From NCBI RefSeq assembly GCF_022568835.1, contig NZ_JAKZHV010000009.1:62001-126000 (forward strand): a DNA stretch of 64,000 nucleotides, in the 5' to 3' direction. The notes under the pieces are model-generated. The model made no database searches, was not told the DNA's origin, and saw nothing but the letters and a program-made list of their open reading frames with translations. This DNA is from Arsenicicoccus piscis (GTDB taxonomy: Bacteria > Actinomycetota > Actinomycetes > Actinomycetales > Dermatophilaceae). Shown here piece by piece: positions 33,765 through 42,537 of the stretch; the stretch's first letter is position 1; each line of letters opens with the position of its first letter. Both the position numbers and the translations under genes were made by a program.

Positions 33765-34351
33765 CACCCCCTCTCCGCGTATCGACCCGTGCCGCCCAGC
33801 GCCGCGTAGAGCGTCGACCGGCTCACACCCAGGTCGCGGGCGACGACCGACTTCGCGACCCCGCCCCGGATCCGCTCACGAGCGGAGGCGGTCTGCTCAG
33901 CCGACAACTTCGGGCCCCGCACATACACGCCCTTGCGCTTGGCGATCGCGATGCCCTCCGCCTGGCGCTCCCGGATGGTGGCCCGTTCCAGCTCGGCGAC
34001 GGCTGCGAGGATCGTCAGCATGAACTCGCCTTGGGGCGTGTCCGTGTTCAGCGCCGGGTTGTCGACGAACTCGACGGCGACGCCCTTCGCGGCGAGGCCC
34101 CGGACGATCGAGAGCAGATCCGTCGTCGAGCGGGCAAGCCGGTCCGGCGACTTCACCCGCACCTTGTCGCCCTGACGCACGTACGCGAGCAACTCCTGGA
34201 GCTGCTCGCGGTCGGCGGTGTTCTTGCCCGAGACCTTCTCGGAGAACAACCGGTCGACCTCACCGACTGCTTCGAGCTGCCGGGCCTCGTTCTGATCGGC
34301 GGCGCTCACGCGCACGTAGCCGACCACCTGACCCGTGGTGTTCGATGACAT
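33764..34351 (-). CDS. Serine recombinase, resolvase/invertase family
   Basis: 195 residues, full length. Catalytic Ser in GYVRVSAADQNEARQLEA near residue 16, conserved VKSPDRLARSTTDLL (Asp, Arg, Arg), the E-helix region LAAVAELERATIRERQAEGI, and a C-terminal helix-turn-helix (GVAKSVVARDLGVSRSTLYAAL). Small enzymes of this type resolve plasmid multimers or invert DNA. With a rolling-circle type Rep next to it, multimer resolution of the excised circle is the natural guess. A res site should lie in the 150-base gap upstream (34352-34501). Confidence 0.88.
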   Translation of the reverse strand: MSSNTTGQVVGYVRVSAADQNEARQLEAVGEVDRLFSEKVSGKNTADREQLQELLAYVRQGDKVRVKSPDRLARSTTDLLSIVRGLAAKGVAVEFVDNPALNTDTPQGEFMLTILAAVAELERATIRERQAEGIAIAKRKGVYVRGPKLSAEQTASARERIRGGVAKSVVARDLGVSRSTLYAALGGTGRYAERG

Positions 34352-34501
34352 CTAGACCCTCCTACGAATGTGTTCGATGAGTTGCAGATGGACCTCGTTC
34401 GACGACGAAGTCGGCACGCTCCGAGTTGTCCGACGGGGTAGACCCTGATCGACATCGAGCTTCTTCCGGCCTCGAACCCGACGTGCAGAGCCTGATATCG
34501 C

Positions 34502-36010
34502 TCATGCGACACCTCCCGGAGGGAGCATCAACGGCACGTCAGGGCTGCGCTCCGCAAGTCCACTCAGAAGCTCGGCGACCGCACTTTCGGCATCGTGCTC
34601 CGCCGACGTCTCGGCACCGTAGGTCAGCTCGCGCAAGCCGACGCCAACGTGGTACGAGTTGCTGTACATGCCGCTGGTGTGTGCGGCGATCGGGACGCTG
34701 CACGGGTGCCACTCGTAGGGCTCGATCTTCCCGATGTGCTGCACGAGGTAGCGGTTGATGTCGACCTGGCGGAAGACCTTCACCACAGACGCCAGGCGTC
34801 GCATGAACTGGTCGAGCGCCTCGTCCACGTTGCCCTTCTGGCGTGCGTAGTAGAAGAACTCGACCGGTTCAATCGTGGCTGTGATGACGATGAGGCGCGG
34901 AGCCACCTCACTCTTGTTCTTGTAGCGCGCCCGGGCAGGTGATGCGTTGTACGGATCGAGCAGCAGCAGCCAATCGTTCGCATCCATCGCCGAGGCTCGC
35001 GAGTCATCGAAAAACAGGATCTCTTCGCCGTTCGAGTCGTCGAGCGGGTTCCCTGTGGCGGCCCGGTAGACCTGCCACCGCTCTCCATGAGCGTTCGCCG
35101 CCTCGATGACGGTGGCAATGTAGTCATTCGCGAACCGGGTCTTGCCGCCGCCCGACTGGCCGTGGATGTACACCACCTGAGTACTGAAGTCACCTGCACG
35201 AAGTTTCGCTGCCGCCCGGTACGCGCGACGCTGACCGTAAGCCGATAAGGCATCGTCGATCTCACGCTGATGTCGCGAGTACACGGCGAACAACTCATCG
35301 GTGAGCATGATCTGCTCGCGGGTGACCTCACCTTGGAGCACCATCTCCCGGAGCGACTCGAACTCCAGCTTCGCCCGCTTCGCCTTCACGTGCGCGCGAC
35401 CCTTCAACCACCCTGAGTGTCGTTCCCGATAGACGCGCATGTAGTCCAGGCCGCGTACCGAGGCGACCTGCTTCGGTGAATACTGGAACTTGTCGGCGTA
35501 CTTCACATGGACCAGGTAGGCCAGGCCATTGTCGTGCTGTTGAGTGATCTTCCGACCACCGACCTCCACTGGAGCACCACCGCGTGACCTGTCGAGTTCG
35601 AGGTACTGCACCTCGACGCCCAAGATCGCGGCCAACTTCTCGATCGCCGCCGAGGTATCGCGACTCTTGAACTTCAGCAACAGGTGCAGATGGAGGAACT
35701 TCGGCAGCTCGACCGTCGACGCCGCCGCATCGTCCCAACACTGCTGCGTGTCATCACCGTGCAGGATTCCCTGCGCGTCTTCGACTATGCGACCATCTGC
35801 TTCCAACAACTTGACCAGATACTCGCTGATCTCATGGGCGGCCTCTCGCAGAGCGTCGATCCGCTGGGGATCGTCCTTCGGCCGACAATTCGCTGCGTGC
35901 GCCTGCTCCAGCAGACCGACGAACGCAGGATCAGTCGAGTGCTGCCAGCACTCCGGCTTGATCTGCTGCACCAGCATGACCAGGGTCGGGTTCGCTGCCT
36001 TACGCGCCAC
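34502..36010 (-). CDS. Replication initiator with HUH nickase and SF3 helicase domains
   Basis: About 502 residues from the GTG at 36010, which has GGAGG eight bases upstream (the frame is open to 36037). Residues 107-109 form the HUH-type motif in FLHLHLLLKF, and a Tyr near 165 in GLAYLVHVKYADKFQY matches the Rep_2/RepB nicking region. The C-terminal half has an SF3-like Walker A HGQSGGGKTRF near 283-293, Walker B ILFFDDSRAS near 331-340, and motif C LIVITATIEP. This domain pair occurs in bacterial plasmid Reps related to CRESS-DNA virus initiators. It would start rolling-circle replication of the excised element. Confidence 0.82.
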   Translation of the reverse strand: MARKAANPTLVMLVQQIKPECWQHSTDPAFVGLLEQAHAANCRPKDDPQRIDALREAAHEISEYLVKLLEADGRIVEDAQGILHGDDTQQCWDDAAASTVELPKFLHLHLLLKFKSRDTSAAIEKLAAILGVEVQYLELDRSRGGAPVEVGGRKITQQHDNGLAYLVHVKYADKFQYSPKQVASVRGLDYMRVYRERHSGWLKGRAHVKAKRAKLEFESLREMVLQGEVTREQIMLTDELFAVYSRHQREIDDALSAYGQRRAYRAAAKLRAGDFSTQVVYIHGQSGGGKTRFANDYIATVIEAANAHGERWQVYRAATGNPLDDSNGEEILFFDDSRASAMDANDWLLLLDPYNASPARARYKNKSEVAPRLIVITATIEPVEFFYYARQKGNVDEALDQFMRRLASVVKVFRQVDINRYLVQHIGKIEPYEWHPCSVPIAAHTSGMYSNSYHVGVGLRELTYGAETSAEHDAESAVAELLSGLAERSPDVPLMLPPGGVA

Positions 36011-36056
36011 GGCAACCACCTCCGACGCGGAGAGCAACGGTGCGCATCGACGTGCC

Positions 36057-36087
36057 GATGTACCCCCGATGTACCCCCCGATGTACC
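36057..36087. repeat. Three iteron-like direct repeats upstream of rep
   Basis: GATGTACCCCC occurs at 36057 and 36068, and GATGTACC again at 36080 after one extra C. These near-tandem 11-12-bp units lie 47 bases upstream of the Rep start, between the gene and the hairpin at 36170. They are the likely Rep-binding iterons. Confidence 0.75.
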
Positions 36088-36169
36088 TCGTCGTGTAAGT
36101 GGGAACGAGCAGTGAACCGCCAGAAGGACGTCGGCTGAAAAACGAGCGGAATCCCGACGATTCCTGGGT

Positions 36170-36202
36170 GGCGCGGCGAATCTACAAGCCCTTCGCCGCG
36201 CC
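36170..36202. other. Candidate double-strand origin hairpin
   Basis: Perfect 11-bp arms GGCGCGGCGAA and TTCGCCGCGCC enclose the loop TCTACAAGCCC. In pMV158 the Rep nick site TACTACG/AC sits in such a loop, followed at a distance by three 11-bp direct repeats and then rep. Here the order hairpin, three repeats, rep and the spacing (about 83 bases between hairpin and repeats) are the same. The loop resemblance (CTACAAGCCC) is suggestive only. Confidence 0.6.
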
Positions 36203-36334
36203 CGTAAGGACGACTAAGATTCCCGCAACTCATGAGGGAGTCAGCGGGTACGTCCGGGACGGCAACCGGGAGGTTCCCGCGCTGGGAGGCGTCGCCCCCG
36301 CGGGTTGGGGCAGCGCTCAGGGAGCGGACGGTGA

Positions 36335-36559
36335 TCATCGGTCACCACTCGCGGTGGCGATGCGATTGGCCATGCGAAACGCAGTCAGGTCCTCAACGAG
36401 GTAGGCGACGCGACGGCCGTGGAACTGGACGTACGCGGGGCCCTGCCCGAGACTGCGCCAATTGGCCAAGGTCTTGACCGAGACGCCGAGGAAGGTCGCG
36501 GCGTCGGCGGGCGCGAGAGCGTCCTCCGGCGTACGGGACTCATGGATGGGTGCGGACAC
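36335..36559 (-). CDS. xis: AlpA/excisionase-type helix-turn-helix protein
   Basis: 74 residues with a MerR-like excisionase fold: LAPADAATFLGVSVKTLANWRSLGQGPAYVQFHGRRV, quoted here as the pieces TFLGVSVKTLANWRS (helix-turn-helix) and GPAYVQFHGRRVAYL (wing). GTG start at 36559 with AGGAG upstream. It sits next to and divergent from the integrase gene, the usual place for a recombination directionality factor. A palindrome lies just upstream of its ribosome-binding site. Confidence 0.8.
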   Translation of the reverse strand: MSAPIHESRTPEDALAPADAATFLGVSVKTLANWRSLGQGPAYVQFHGRRVAYLVEDLTAFRMANRIATASGDR

Positions 36560-36916
36560 GAGAACTCCTCGCGATCAGTTACTGATCGGGGGTTCCGGGG
36601 TCCCGCTTCCCGGCGGCCTTGCGGCTAGTGACGCTTCGCCTGCCGTCACTGTTGAGTCGAGTCTTCGTCCAGCGGATCTCTGGCGATGCCAAAAACTGAC
36701 CTGGCCCCAGCTTCACCGCCTCATGGCCCCCACCGGCGCGACCCCCAGGTCTGACGCCGACGTGCCATCTATCCGTCGAACCAGCTTCCCGGATCGACTT
36801 CTCGGCCTCGATCCTATATACCAATGTGAACCCGTGCAAGCCCGAGCGTTCTCGCATGACCCTTGGGTTCAGGAGACCCCGACCCAACGAAGACCGCCCG
36901 CTACGAAAGGAACCAC
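36560..36916. promoter_or_regulatory. xis-int divergent regulatory region
   Basis: 357 bases without a gene. It contains the perfect palindrome CGATCAG-TTA-CTGATCG at 36572-36588, directly upstream of the xis ribosome-binding site. A TATATA stretch lies near 36818-36824, about 90 bases before int, which could act as a -10 region. No other convincing structure was seen; integrase arm sites may lie here but cannot be recognised by eye. Confidence 0.55.
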
Positions 36917-38155
36917 ATGGCGAGAGCAGCAACGACGAAGCTGGAACCGGGCCAGCACAGCATCGACCGGGCGCATCCCTTTGAGTACCGGGATGGATGG
37001 GCCCTGAAGTGGAGCATCCGGCTGGAGAATGGAAGGCTCATCCGCAAGCTCACGCAGGCTCAGACGAAGGGCAAAGTGAGGGCCCGGGCAAAGGTCACCG
37101 CCGCTGAACTGCTGGCAGCCCCCGGTGGCGGGCGATGGAAGGGCACCAGCGACACGCTCGCCTACATGGACGCCGTCACCCTGCCGATGATCGAAGGGGA
37201 GCGACTTGCGGGCTCTACGACGCGGCGCTACAAGCTCGCCTACGAGCTGCTGCGGGGGTCGTGCAATGTCGAGAAGTGCAAGCACTCGCACTCACTCAAG
37301 GGTCTGTCCCTGCGAGACGCCATGCGCCCGCGGGCACTGACCGACTGCCTGGAAGAGATCGCGAAGCTGCACGGCGCGGTCAACGCGAAGCATGCCAAGA
37401 CCGTGGCGAAGAAGTACCTTGCGACCCCGCTCAAGGTAGACGAGGTAATCGAGCACAATCCGCTGACCGACCTTGACGTCGATCTGAGCAAGGCAAAGAA
37501 GCCCAGGTATTCGAGGGGCGGGCGAGCGCTCACACTCCCCGAGTACCAGCGCGTGATCGCATGGCTTCTCGACGCTGATCCCGACGACGTGGAGAAGCCC
37601 AAGCGCGGGCGCTGGAGCCGGGAGACGCGGATCATCGAGCGCAAGGCGTGCCTCGACATCATCCTCGCGCAAGCGACCACCGGGCTCCGCACATCGGAGC
37701 TGTGCCTACGGCCCACGTCGGACTGTGGCCTGGACGACGACGGCACGTTCATCGTGTCGCTCAGCCCCGAGGTAACAAAGACGCGGGCAGGACGCGTGGT
37801 GCCCGTACTCGCACCCGAGATCAGCACCCGTCTGGCGGAGCGGCTCAACACCGGATCGCCATGGCTGTTCCCGTCGCCGTCGGACTCGTCAAAACTCTGG
37901 GACCCGCGTAACCGCGACAGAAAGCTCGCCCTTGTGTACAAGGAGATCGCCGAGCAGTGCGACGTCGAGATGTTCCAGGAAGAGCGCGGTCACTCTTGGC
38001 GGACGACGAACAACACGTTGCTGTACGACGTGCTTCCCGAAGCGACCAGGACGAGGCTTTTCGGACACACGGCGGCCGTCAACCGGCAGCACTACACAGC
38101 CGTGACCAGCACCGAGGCCGTCGTCTCGGCAGCGGCCGTACTCCGCCAGAAGTGA
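36917..38155 (+). CDS. int: Tyrosine integrase of the element
   Basis: 412 residues. Catalytic residues visible: Arg in TTGLRTSELCL near residue 260, Lys in VTKTRAGRVVPV, H-x-x-R in HSWRTTNN near 358-361, His in LFGHTAAVNRQHY and nucleophile Tyr at its end. An SAM-like core-binding domain precedes (TLAYMDAVTLPMIEG onward). GAAAGGA precedes the ATG at 36917. It lies 137 bases from the right attachment copy, as expected for an enzyme acting at tRNA-Pro. Confidence 0.93.
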   Translation: MARAATTKLEPGQHSIDRAHPFEYRDGWALKWSIRLENGRLIRKLTQAQTKGKVRARAKVTAAELLAAPGGGRWKGTSDTLAYMDAVTLPMIEGERLAGSTTRRYKLAYELLRGSCNVEKCKHSHSLKGLSLRDAMRPRALTDCLEEIAKLHGAVNAKHAKTVAKKYLATPLKVDEVIEHNPLTDLDVDLSKAKKPRYSRGGRALTLPEYQRVIAWLLDADPDDVEKPKRGRWSRETRIIERKACLDIILAQATTGLRTSELCLRPTSDCGLDDDGTFIVSLSPEVTKTRAGRVVPVLAPEISTRLAERLNTGSPWLFPSPSDSSKLWDPRNRDRKLALVYKEIAEQCDVEMFQEERGHSWRTTNNTLLYDVLPEATRTRLFGHTAAVNRQHYTAVTSTEAVVSAAAVLRQK

Positions 38156-38291
38156 CCGCAGACGTGACCGCAAGAACTGGGGTCTAGCGGTCACCTGCGG
38201 GATCTTGCGGGGACTTGTCACAACCGCGAGAGCCCGCACCAGCAGGCGTAGCAGGTACTTTCCCGCGCGATCCAAAGAGTTCATGCCAAGA

Positions 38292-38328
38292 GTCAAGGGG
38301 TCGCAGGTTCAAATCCTGTCAGCCCGAC
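38292..38328 (+). repeat. attR: right copy of the 37-bp tRNA-Pro core
   Basis: Identical to 15240-15276. There is no tRNA 5' half here, so this is the displaced 3' fragment left by integration. It marks the right end of the element. Confidence 0.95.
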
Positions 38329-38353
38329 CGGCGGACGTCTCGGACGTCACACG

Positions 38354-38386
38354 ACACCCGGATCTGCGACGTGCAGGTCCGGGTGT
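38354..38386 (+). terminator. Hairpin following the displaced tRNA end
   Basis: Perfect 9-bp arms ACACCCGGA and TCCGGGTGT with a further inner CTGC/GCAG pairing. It begins 25 bases after attR. In the unoccupied chromosome this would lie directly downstream of tRNA-Pro and is probably its native terminator. Confidence 0.65.
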
Positions 38387-38551
38387 TGCTGTGTCTGAGG
38401 GTGTTTGACGCCGCCGCCGCCCGCCCTCTCCGCTGGGCTACTTGTTCGTAGCTGCCAGAACAGGTCGCCCAGTGCAGAGGGGCCTGACCCCGGTTCTTGG
38501 ACACGCTGAATCCAGCACGTGGTGCTGGGGAAGCGAGATGATCCGAGAATC

Positions 38552-38920
38552 ATGGCTAGGAAGAACTATTCCGAGGAGTTCCGTCGTCAGGCCGTCGACT
38601 TGTACGAGTCCACCCCGGGTGCCACGGTCCGCGGCATCGCCGAGGACCTCGGCATCGTGCGTGGCACGCTGCGGGGTTGGCTCGAGGTCTACGGGACCGG
38701 CAAGAAGACCGCTGCTGACGGGACGTTGACCTCCAGCCCACTGCAGTCCAGGCCGTCGAGGAAGAACTCCTCGGCGCCCGAAGGTGAGACGCCGGAGCAG
38801 AAGATCGACCGACTGGAGGCCGAGAACGCGGCGCTGCGGGCCGAGACCACCAAGCTCACCACCGAGCGGGAGATCCTGCAGCGGGCGGCCAAGTATTTCG
38901 CCGGGGAGACGCGCTGGTGA
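38552..38920 (+). CDS. IS3-family transposase OrfA
   Basis: 122 residues. HTH_Tnp_1 domain with KNYSEEFRRQAVDLYESTPG and GIAEDLGIVRGTLRGWL, then a leucine-zipper-like helix (DRLEAENAALRAETTKLTTE) used for multimerisation. Its end overlaps OrfB by four bases (GTGA). Confidence 0.9.
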   Translation: MARKNYSEEFRRQAVDLYESTPGATVRGIAEDLGIVRGTLRGWLEVYGTGKKTAADGTLTSSPLQSRPSRKNSSAPEGETPEQKIDRLEAENAALRAETTKLTTEREILQRAAKYFAGETRW

Positions 38921-39813
38921 GTCGCTTCCAGTTCGTCGCCGACAACTCCGCCACCTTCGAGGTGAAGCGACTGTGCGAGCTCGTCGAGATCGAGCGCTCC
39001 TCCTACTACGCCTGGCTCAAGGCAGCCCCGGCACGCGAAGAGCGAGCTCGGGCCGATGCCGAGCTCGCGGAGCGGATCAGGGCCGTCCACGCCGAGGACA
39101 ACACTTGCGGTGCGCCGCGGGTCACCGCCGAGCTCAACGACAACACCCCTGCCGGTGAGCGGGTCAACCACAAGCGCGTCGCGCGGGTGATGCGGGCCGA
39201 GGGCATCCGTGGCTATGTGAAGAGGCGGCGGGTGCGGACCACGATCCCCGAGCCGTCGGGGCAGAAGTACCCCGACCTGCTCCAGCGCGACTTCACCGCC
39301 GAGCGCCCCAACCGGCGCTACGTCGGCGACATCACCTACCTCCCGCTCGCGGACGGGACGAATCTGTACCTGGCGACCGTGATCGACTGCTACTCCCGAC
39401 GGCTCGCCGGCTGGGCGATCGCCGACCACATGCGCACCGAACTCGTCGAGGAAGCGTTGAACGTCGCGGCCGCGACCCGAGACAGCCTCAAGGGCGCGAT
39501 CTTCCACAGCGACCACGGGTCGGTCTACTGCTCCAAGGCCTACGCCCAGCTCTGCAAGAAGTTCGGCGTCACCCAGTCGATGGGCGCCGTCGGCTCGTCG
39601 GCCGACAACGCACTCGCGGAGTCGTTCAACGCCACGATGAAGCGCGAGGTCCTCCAAGACACCGCCTGCTGGCCCGACGAGCTGACCTGCCGCCGGCAGG
39701 TCTTCAGATGGCTCGTCCGCTACAACACCCGCCGCCGTCACAGCTGGTGCGGCTACCTCTCCCCGTCCACCTACGAGGCCCGCCGGGCCGCTACGCTGCC
39801 AACCGCCGCGTAA
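38917..39813 (+). CDS. IS3-family transposase OrfB (integrase catalytic domain)
   Basis: 298 residues with an rve catalytic core: Asp in YVGDITYLPL, Asp in IFHSDHGSVYCS and Glu in NALAESFNATMKRE. Start GTG at 38917 overlaps OrfA; both a separate OrfB and a frameshifted OrfAB are normal in the family. Apparently intact. Confidence 0.92.
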   Translation: MSRFQFVADNSATFEVKRLCELVEIERSSYYAWLKAAPAREERARADAELAERIRAVHAEDNTCGAPRVTAELNDNTPAGERVNHKRVARVMRAEGIRGYVKRRRVRTTIPEPSGQKYPDLLQRDFTAERPNRRYVGDITYLPLADGTNLYLATVIDCYSRRLAGWAIADHMRTELVEEALNVAAATRDSLKGAIFHSDHGSVYCSKAYAQLCKKFGVTQSMGAVGSSADNALAESFNATMKREVLQDTACWPDELTCRRQVFRWLVRYNTRRRHSWCGYLSPSTYEARRAATLPTAA

Positions 39814-41040
39814 TCACACCCCGTGTCCAAGATCCGGGGGTAAGGCCCAGATCCGGCGGGTTCCCGGCCGGCCCCCCACCTTGTTGCGGCTCAGGTGCGG
39901 CGGAGCTGCTGGGCGTAGACGTCGAGCACCTCGATGATGCCGGGGTGCTGCCAGATGCGATTGCGCTGCTTGCCGGTCCGCTCCTCGAGCACACCGGCGT
40001 CGGTGAGCTGGGCCAGGGCGCGCTGGGCGGCCATCTGATTGAGCCCCAGGGCGCTGGTCAGCAGGTTGGCGTTGACCACGGGGTGGCCGACCAGGTGTGG
40101 GACGACGCGCCACGCTGCTGCCTGGGGGCGCAGGCCGGTGAGCCTCTGGCGGGCCTCGACCACCTGGGCGGCCAGGTCGTCGACGAGGCGGGCGCCAGAG
40201 GAGGCGGCGAAGCGGGAGGCGTCGGCAAAACGCTCGACGATGGGTCGGGCGTCGCCGACGCGGTAGGCACTCAGGGCCTCGAAGTAGCCGTCGGTGTTCT
40301 TGAGCAGGCCGGCCGAGACGGGTGCGGTGGTCGAGAGCAGCACGCCCTTGGCGCGCAGCAGTGCGTGCACGATGGCGCGGCCGGTGCGCCCGTTGCCGTC
40401 GGCGAAGGGGTGGATGGTCTCGAACTGGGCGTGCGCGACGGCGACCTGCACGAGCACGGGCAGGTCGTCGCGGCGCATGAACCGCATCAGGTCGGCCATG
40501 GCGGTGGGCACGTGCTCGGGCTGCGGCGCGACGTAGGAGGCGCCGCGCGGGGTGATGTTGCTGGTGCCGACCCACACGAGCCCGTCGCGGTAGCGCCCCG
40601 CGTGCTGCTCCCAGCCGGGCTGGGCGCGCAGCAGCTCGGCCTGCATCGTCAGCACGGCGCGCTCGTCCAGCTGGTCGGCGAGCTCCAGCGCCGCCTCCAT
40701 GGCGCGCACGTTGGCGACGACGGCCTGGGCGTTGCCAGACGTGGACTGGTCGATCTCGGCCAGGGCGAGCTGGCGGGCGCCGACGGTGAGGTTTTCGATC
40801 TGCGAGGAGGAGGTGGACTCGGTGCGCAGCAGGATCGACGACATCGGGCCGAGGGTGGGGGAGTCGGCCCCGAGCACGGAGCGGGCGTAGGCGTCGAAGC
40901 GCGACAGGTCGGCGATCGCTTCCTCGGCATCGGCGGCGAGGTCGGTTGGCAGGGAGGGGACGTACTCAGCGATGGCCGGCACGACGGCCGAGCGGTAGGC
41001 ACCGGAGGCGGCGGCGATCTTGGCGCGCGAGGACATGCCG

Positions 41041-42466
41041 AGTGAAGTCCAGCAGAGTGGTGTACGACGGACCCGAGTGAGCGCGTGCCTCCGACGTAGG
41101 CGCGGCCACCGGGTGGATCCTTCGAGTGATCTGCGAAAACCGACTCGAAGAAGGAACCACAACGATGACCGCTGTACCCAGTATCGACCCTGCCCGCTTC
41201 CTCGACGAGCAGCTGTCCCAGGCGAGCCCTGATCTGATGCGGGAGCTGCTCACCACGTTCGTCAACGCACTGCTCTCCGCCCAGGCCGACGCGGTGTGCG
41301 GCGCCGGCTACAACGAGCGGAGCCCGGAGCGGGTCAACTCCCGCAACGGCTACCGCCACCGCGACCTCGACACCCGGGTCGGGACTCTCGACGTCGCAGT
41401 GCCCAAGCTCCGCCAGTCAAGCCTGTATCCGGAGTGGCTGCTCGAACGCAGGAAGCGTGCCGAACGAGCACTGACCAGTGTGGTGGCGACCTGCTACCTG
41501 CTCGGGGTCTCGACCCGGCGGATGGACAAGCTGGTGGCGACCCTCGGCATCACCGGGTTGTCGAAGTCCCAGGTCTCGGTGATGGCCAAGGAGCTCGACG
41601 AGCAGGTCGAGCAGTTCCGTACCCGTCGGCTCGAAGAGGCCGGGCCGTTCACGTTCGTCGCCGCCGACGCGCTCGTGCTCAAGGTCCGCGAAGGTGGGCG
41701 GGTGGTGCCGGTGCACGTGCTGGTAGCCACCGGCGTGAACGCTGGTGGGCACCGCGAGATCCTTGGCGTGCAGGTCACCACCAGCGAGGACGGCGCCGGC
41801 TGGCTCGCGTTCTTCCGCGACCTCACAGCCCGCGGCCTGGCCGGCGTCAAGCTCGTCACGTCCGACGCGCACGCCGGGCTCGTGAGCGCGATCGCCGCGA
41901 CCATCCCGGGCGCTGCCTGGCAGCGCTGCCGCACCCACTACGCAGCGAACCTGATGTCCGCGACCCCAAAGTCGTCCTGGCCATGGGTCAAGGCGTTGCT
42001 GCACTCGATCTACGACCAGCCCGACGCCGACGCCGTCCACGCCCAGTTCGACCGTGTCGTCGACGCCCTGGCCGAGAAGCTTCCCGACGTCGCCGAACAT
42101 CTCGAGGACGCTCGTGCCGACATCCTCGCGTTCACGCCGTTCCCAAAGGAGGTCTGGCGTCAGATCTGGTCGAACAACCCCAACGAACGGCTCAACCGCG
42201 AGATCCGCCGACGCACCGACGTGGTCGGGATCTTCCCCGACCGCGCATCCATCATCCGGCTCGTCGGCGCCGTCCTGGCCGAGCAGCACGACGAGTGGGC
42301 CGAAGGCCGCCGCTACCTCGGGCTCGACGTCCTCGCCCGCGCCCAAGCCATCGACACCGATCACGCCGAGGAGGTGAGCACCGACCTCGAACTTCAGGCC
42401 CTCACGGACTGACCGACACGCCCAACCGAGGGATCAACCTCGTACACCACCCCAGCGGACTTGACC
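41041..42466 (+). mobile_element. Second IS256-family insertion sequence, in the fic gene
   Basis: About 1426 bp. Terminal inverted repeats share GTGGTGTACG and more (26 bp, imperfect). It is flanked by GACATGCCG at 41032-41040 and 42467-42475, a 9-bp target duplication. The transposase is clearly related to, but not the same as, the one at 24312. Confidence 0.93.
41165..42412 (+). CDS. IS256-family transposase
   Basis: 415 residues, apparently complete, with DDE residues in FVAADALVLKV, VTSDAHAGLV and NPNERLNREIRRR and the family block CRTHYAANLM. Start ATG 41165 follows GAAGGAACC. Differs from the other IS256 transposase in the window at many positions, especially the N and C termini, so the two elements did not arise by recent copying. 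Confidence 0.93.
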   Translation: MTAVPSIDPARFLDEQLSQASPDLMRELLTTFVNALLSAQADAVCGAGYNERSPERVNSRNGYRHRDLDTRVGTLDVAVPKLRQSSLYPEWLLERRKRAERALTSVVATCYLLGVSTRRMDKLVATLGITGLSKSQVSVMAKELDEQVEQFRTRRLEEAGPFTFVAADALVLKVREGGRVVPVHVLVATGVNAGGHREILGVQVTTSEDGAGWLAFFRDLTARGLAGVKLVTSDAHAGLVSAIAATIPGAAWQRCRTHYAANLMSATPKSSWPWVKALLHSIYDQPDADAVHAQFDRVVDALAEKLPDVAEHLEDARADILAFTPFPKEVWRQIWSNNPNERLNREIRRRTDVVGIFPDRASIIRLVGAVLAEQHDEWAEGRRYLGLDVLARAQAIDTDHAEEVSTDLELQALTD

Positions 42467-42537
42467 GACATGCCGTCGCTCGCGGCGACCCAGGTGTGGT
42501 CCTCGTGCTCGAGGGCGGGGACCGGAAGTGTGACCAC

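Larger units (their letters stand above)
38485..39843 (+). mobile_element. IS3-family insertion sequence
   Basis: About 1359 bp with imperfect inverted ends TGACCCCGGTTCTTGGACAC and TTACCCCCGGATCTTGGACA(C). Flanking GGCC at 38481-38484 and 39844-39847 may be a 4-bp target duplication. It encodes the usual two overlapping frames. Confidence 0.85.
39891..42537 (-). pseudogene. Fic-family AMP-transferase gene split by an IS256-type element
   Basis: The main part, 39891-41040, carries the full Fic motif HPFADGNGRTGR and an N-terminal inhibitory-helix motif SSQIEN ([S/T]xxxE[G/N] type), so a self-inhibited adenylyltransferase is expected. The first 22 codons lie beyond the IS at 42467-42537 (GTG start, VVTLPVPALEHEDHTWVAA). 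One copy of the 9-bp duplication joins the two in frame for a 403-residue protein. The duplicated GACATGCCG contains an ATG that could still start a 381-residue product from 41036 if a promoter is supplied by the IS. Confidence 0.85.

Noticed and set aside
34306..34512. Short minus-strand frame between Rep and the recombinase
   Set aside because: It overlaps the recombinase start, has no ribosome-binding site and no family features. The gap is better read as promoter and recombination-site sequence.
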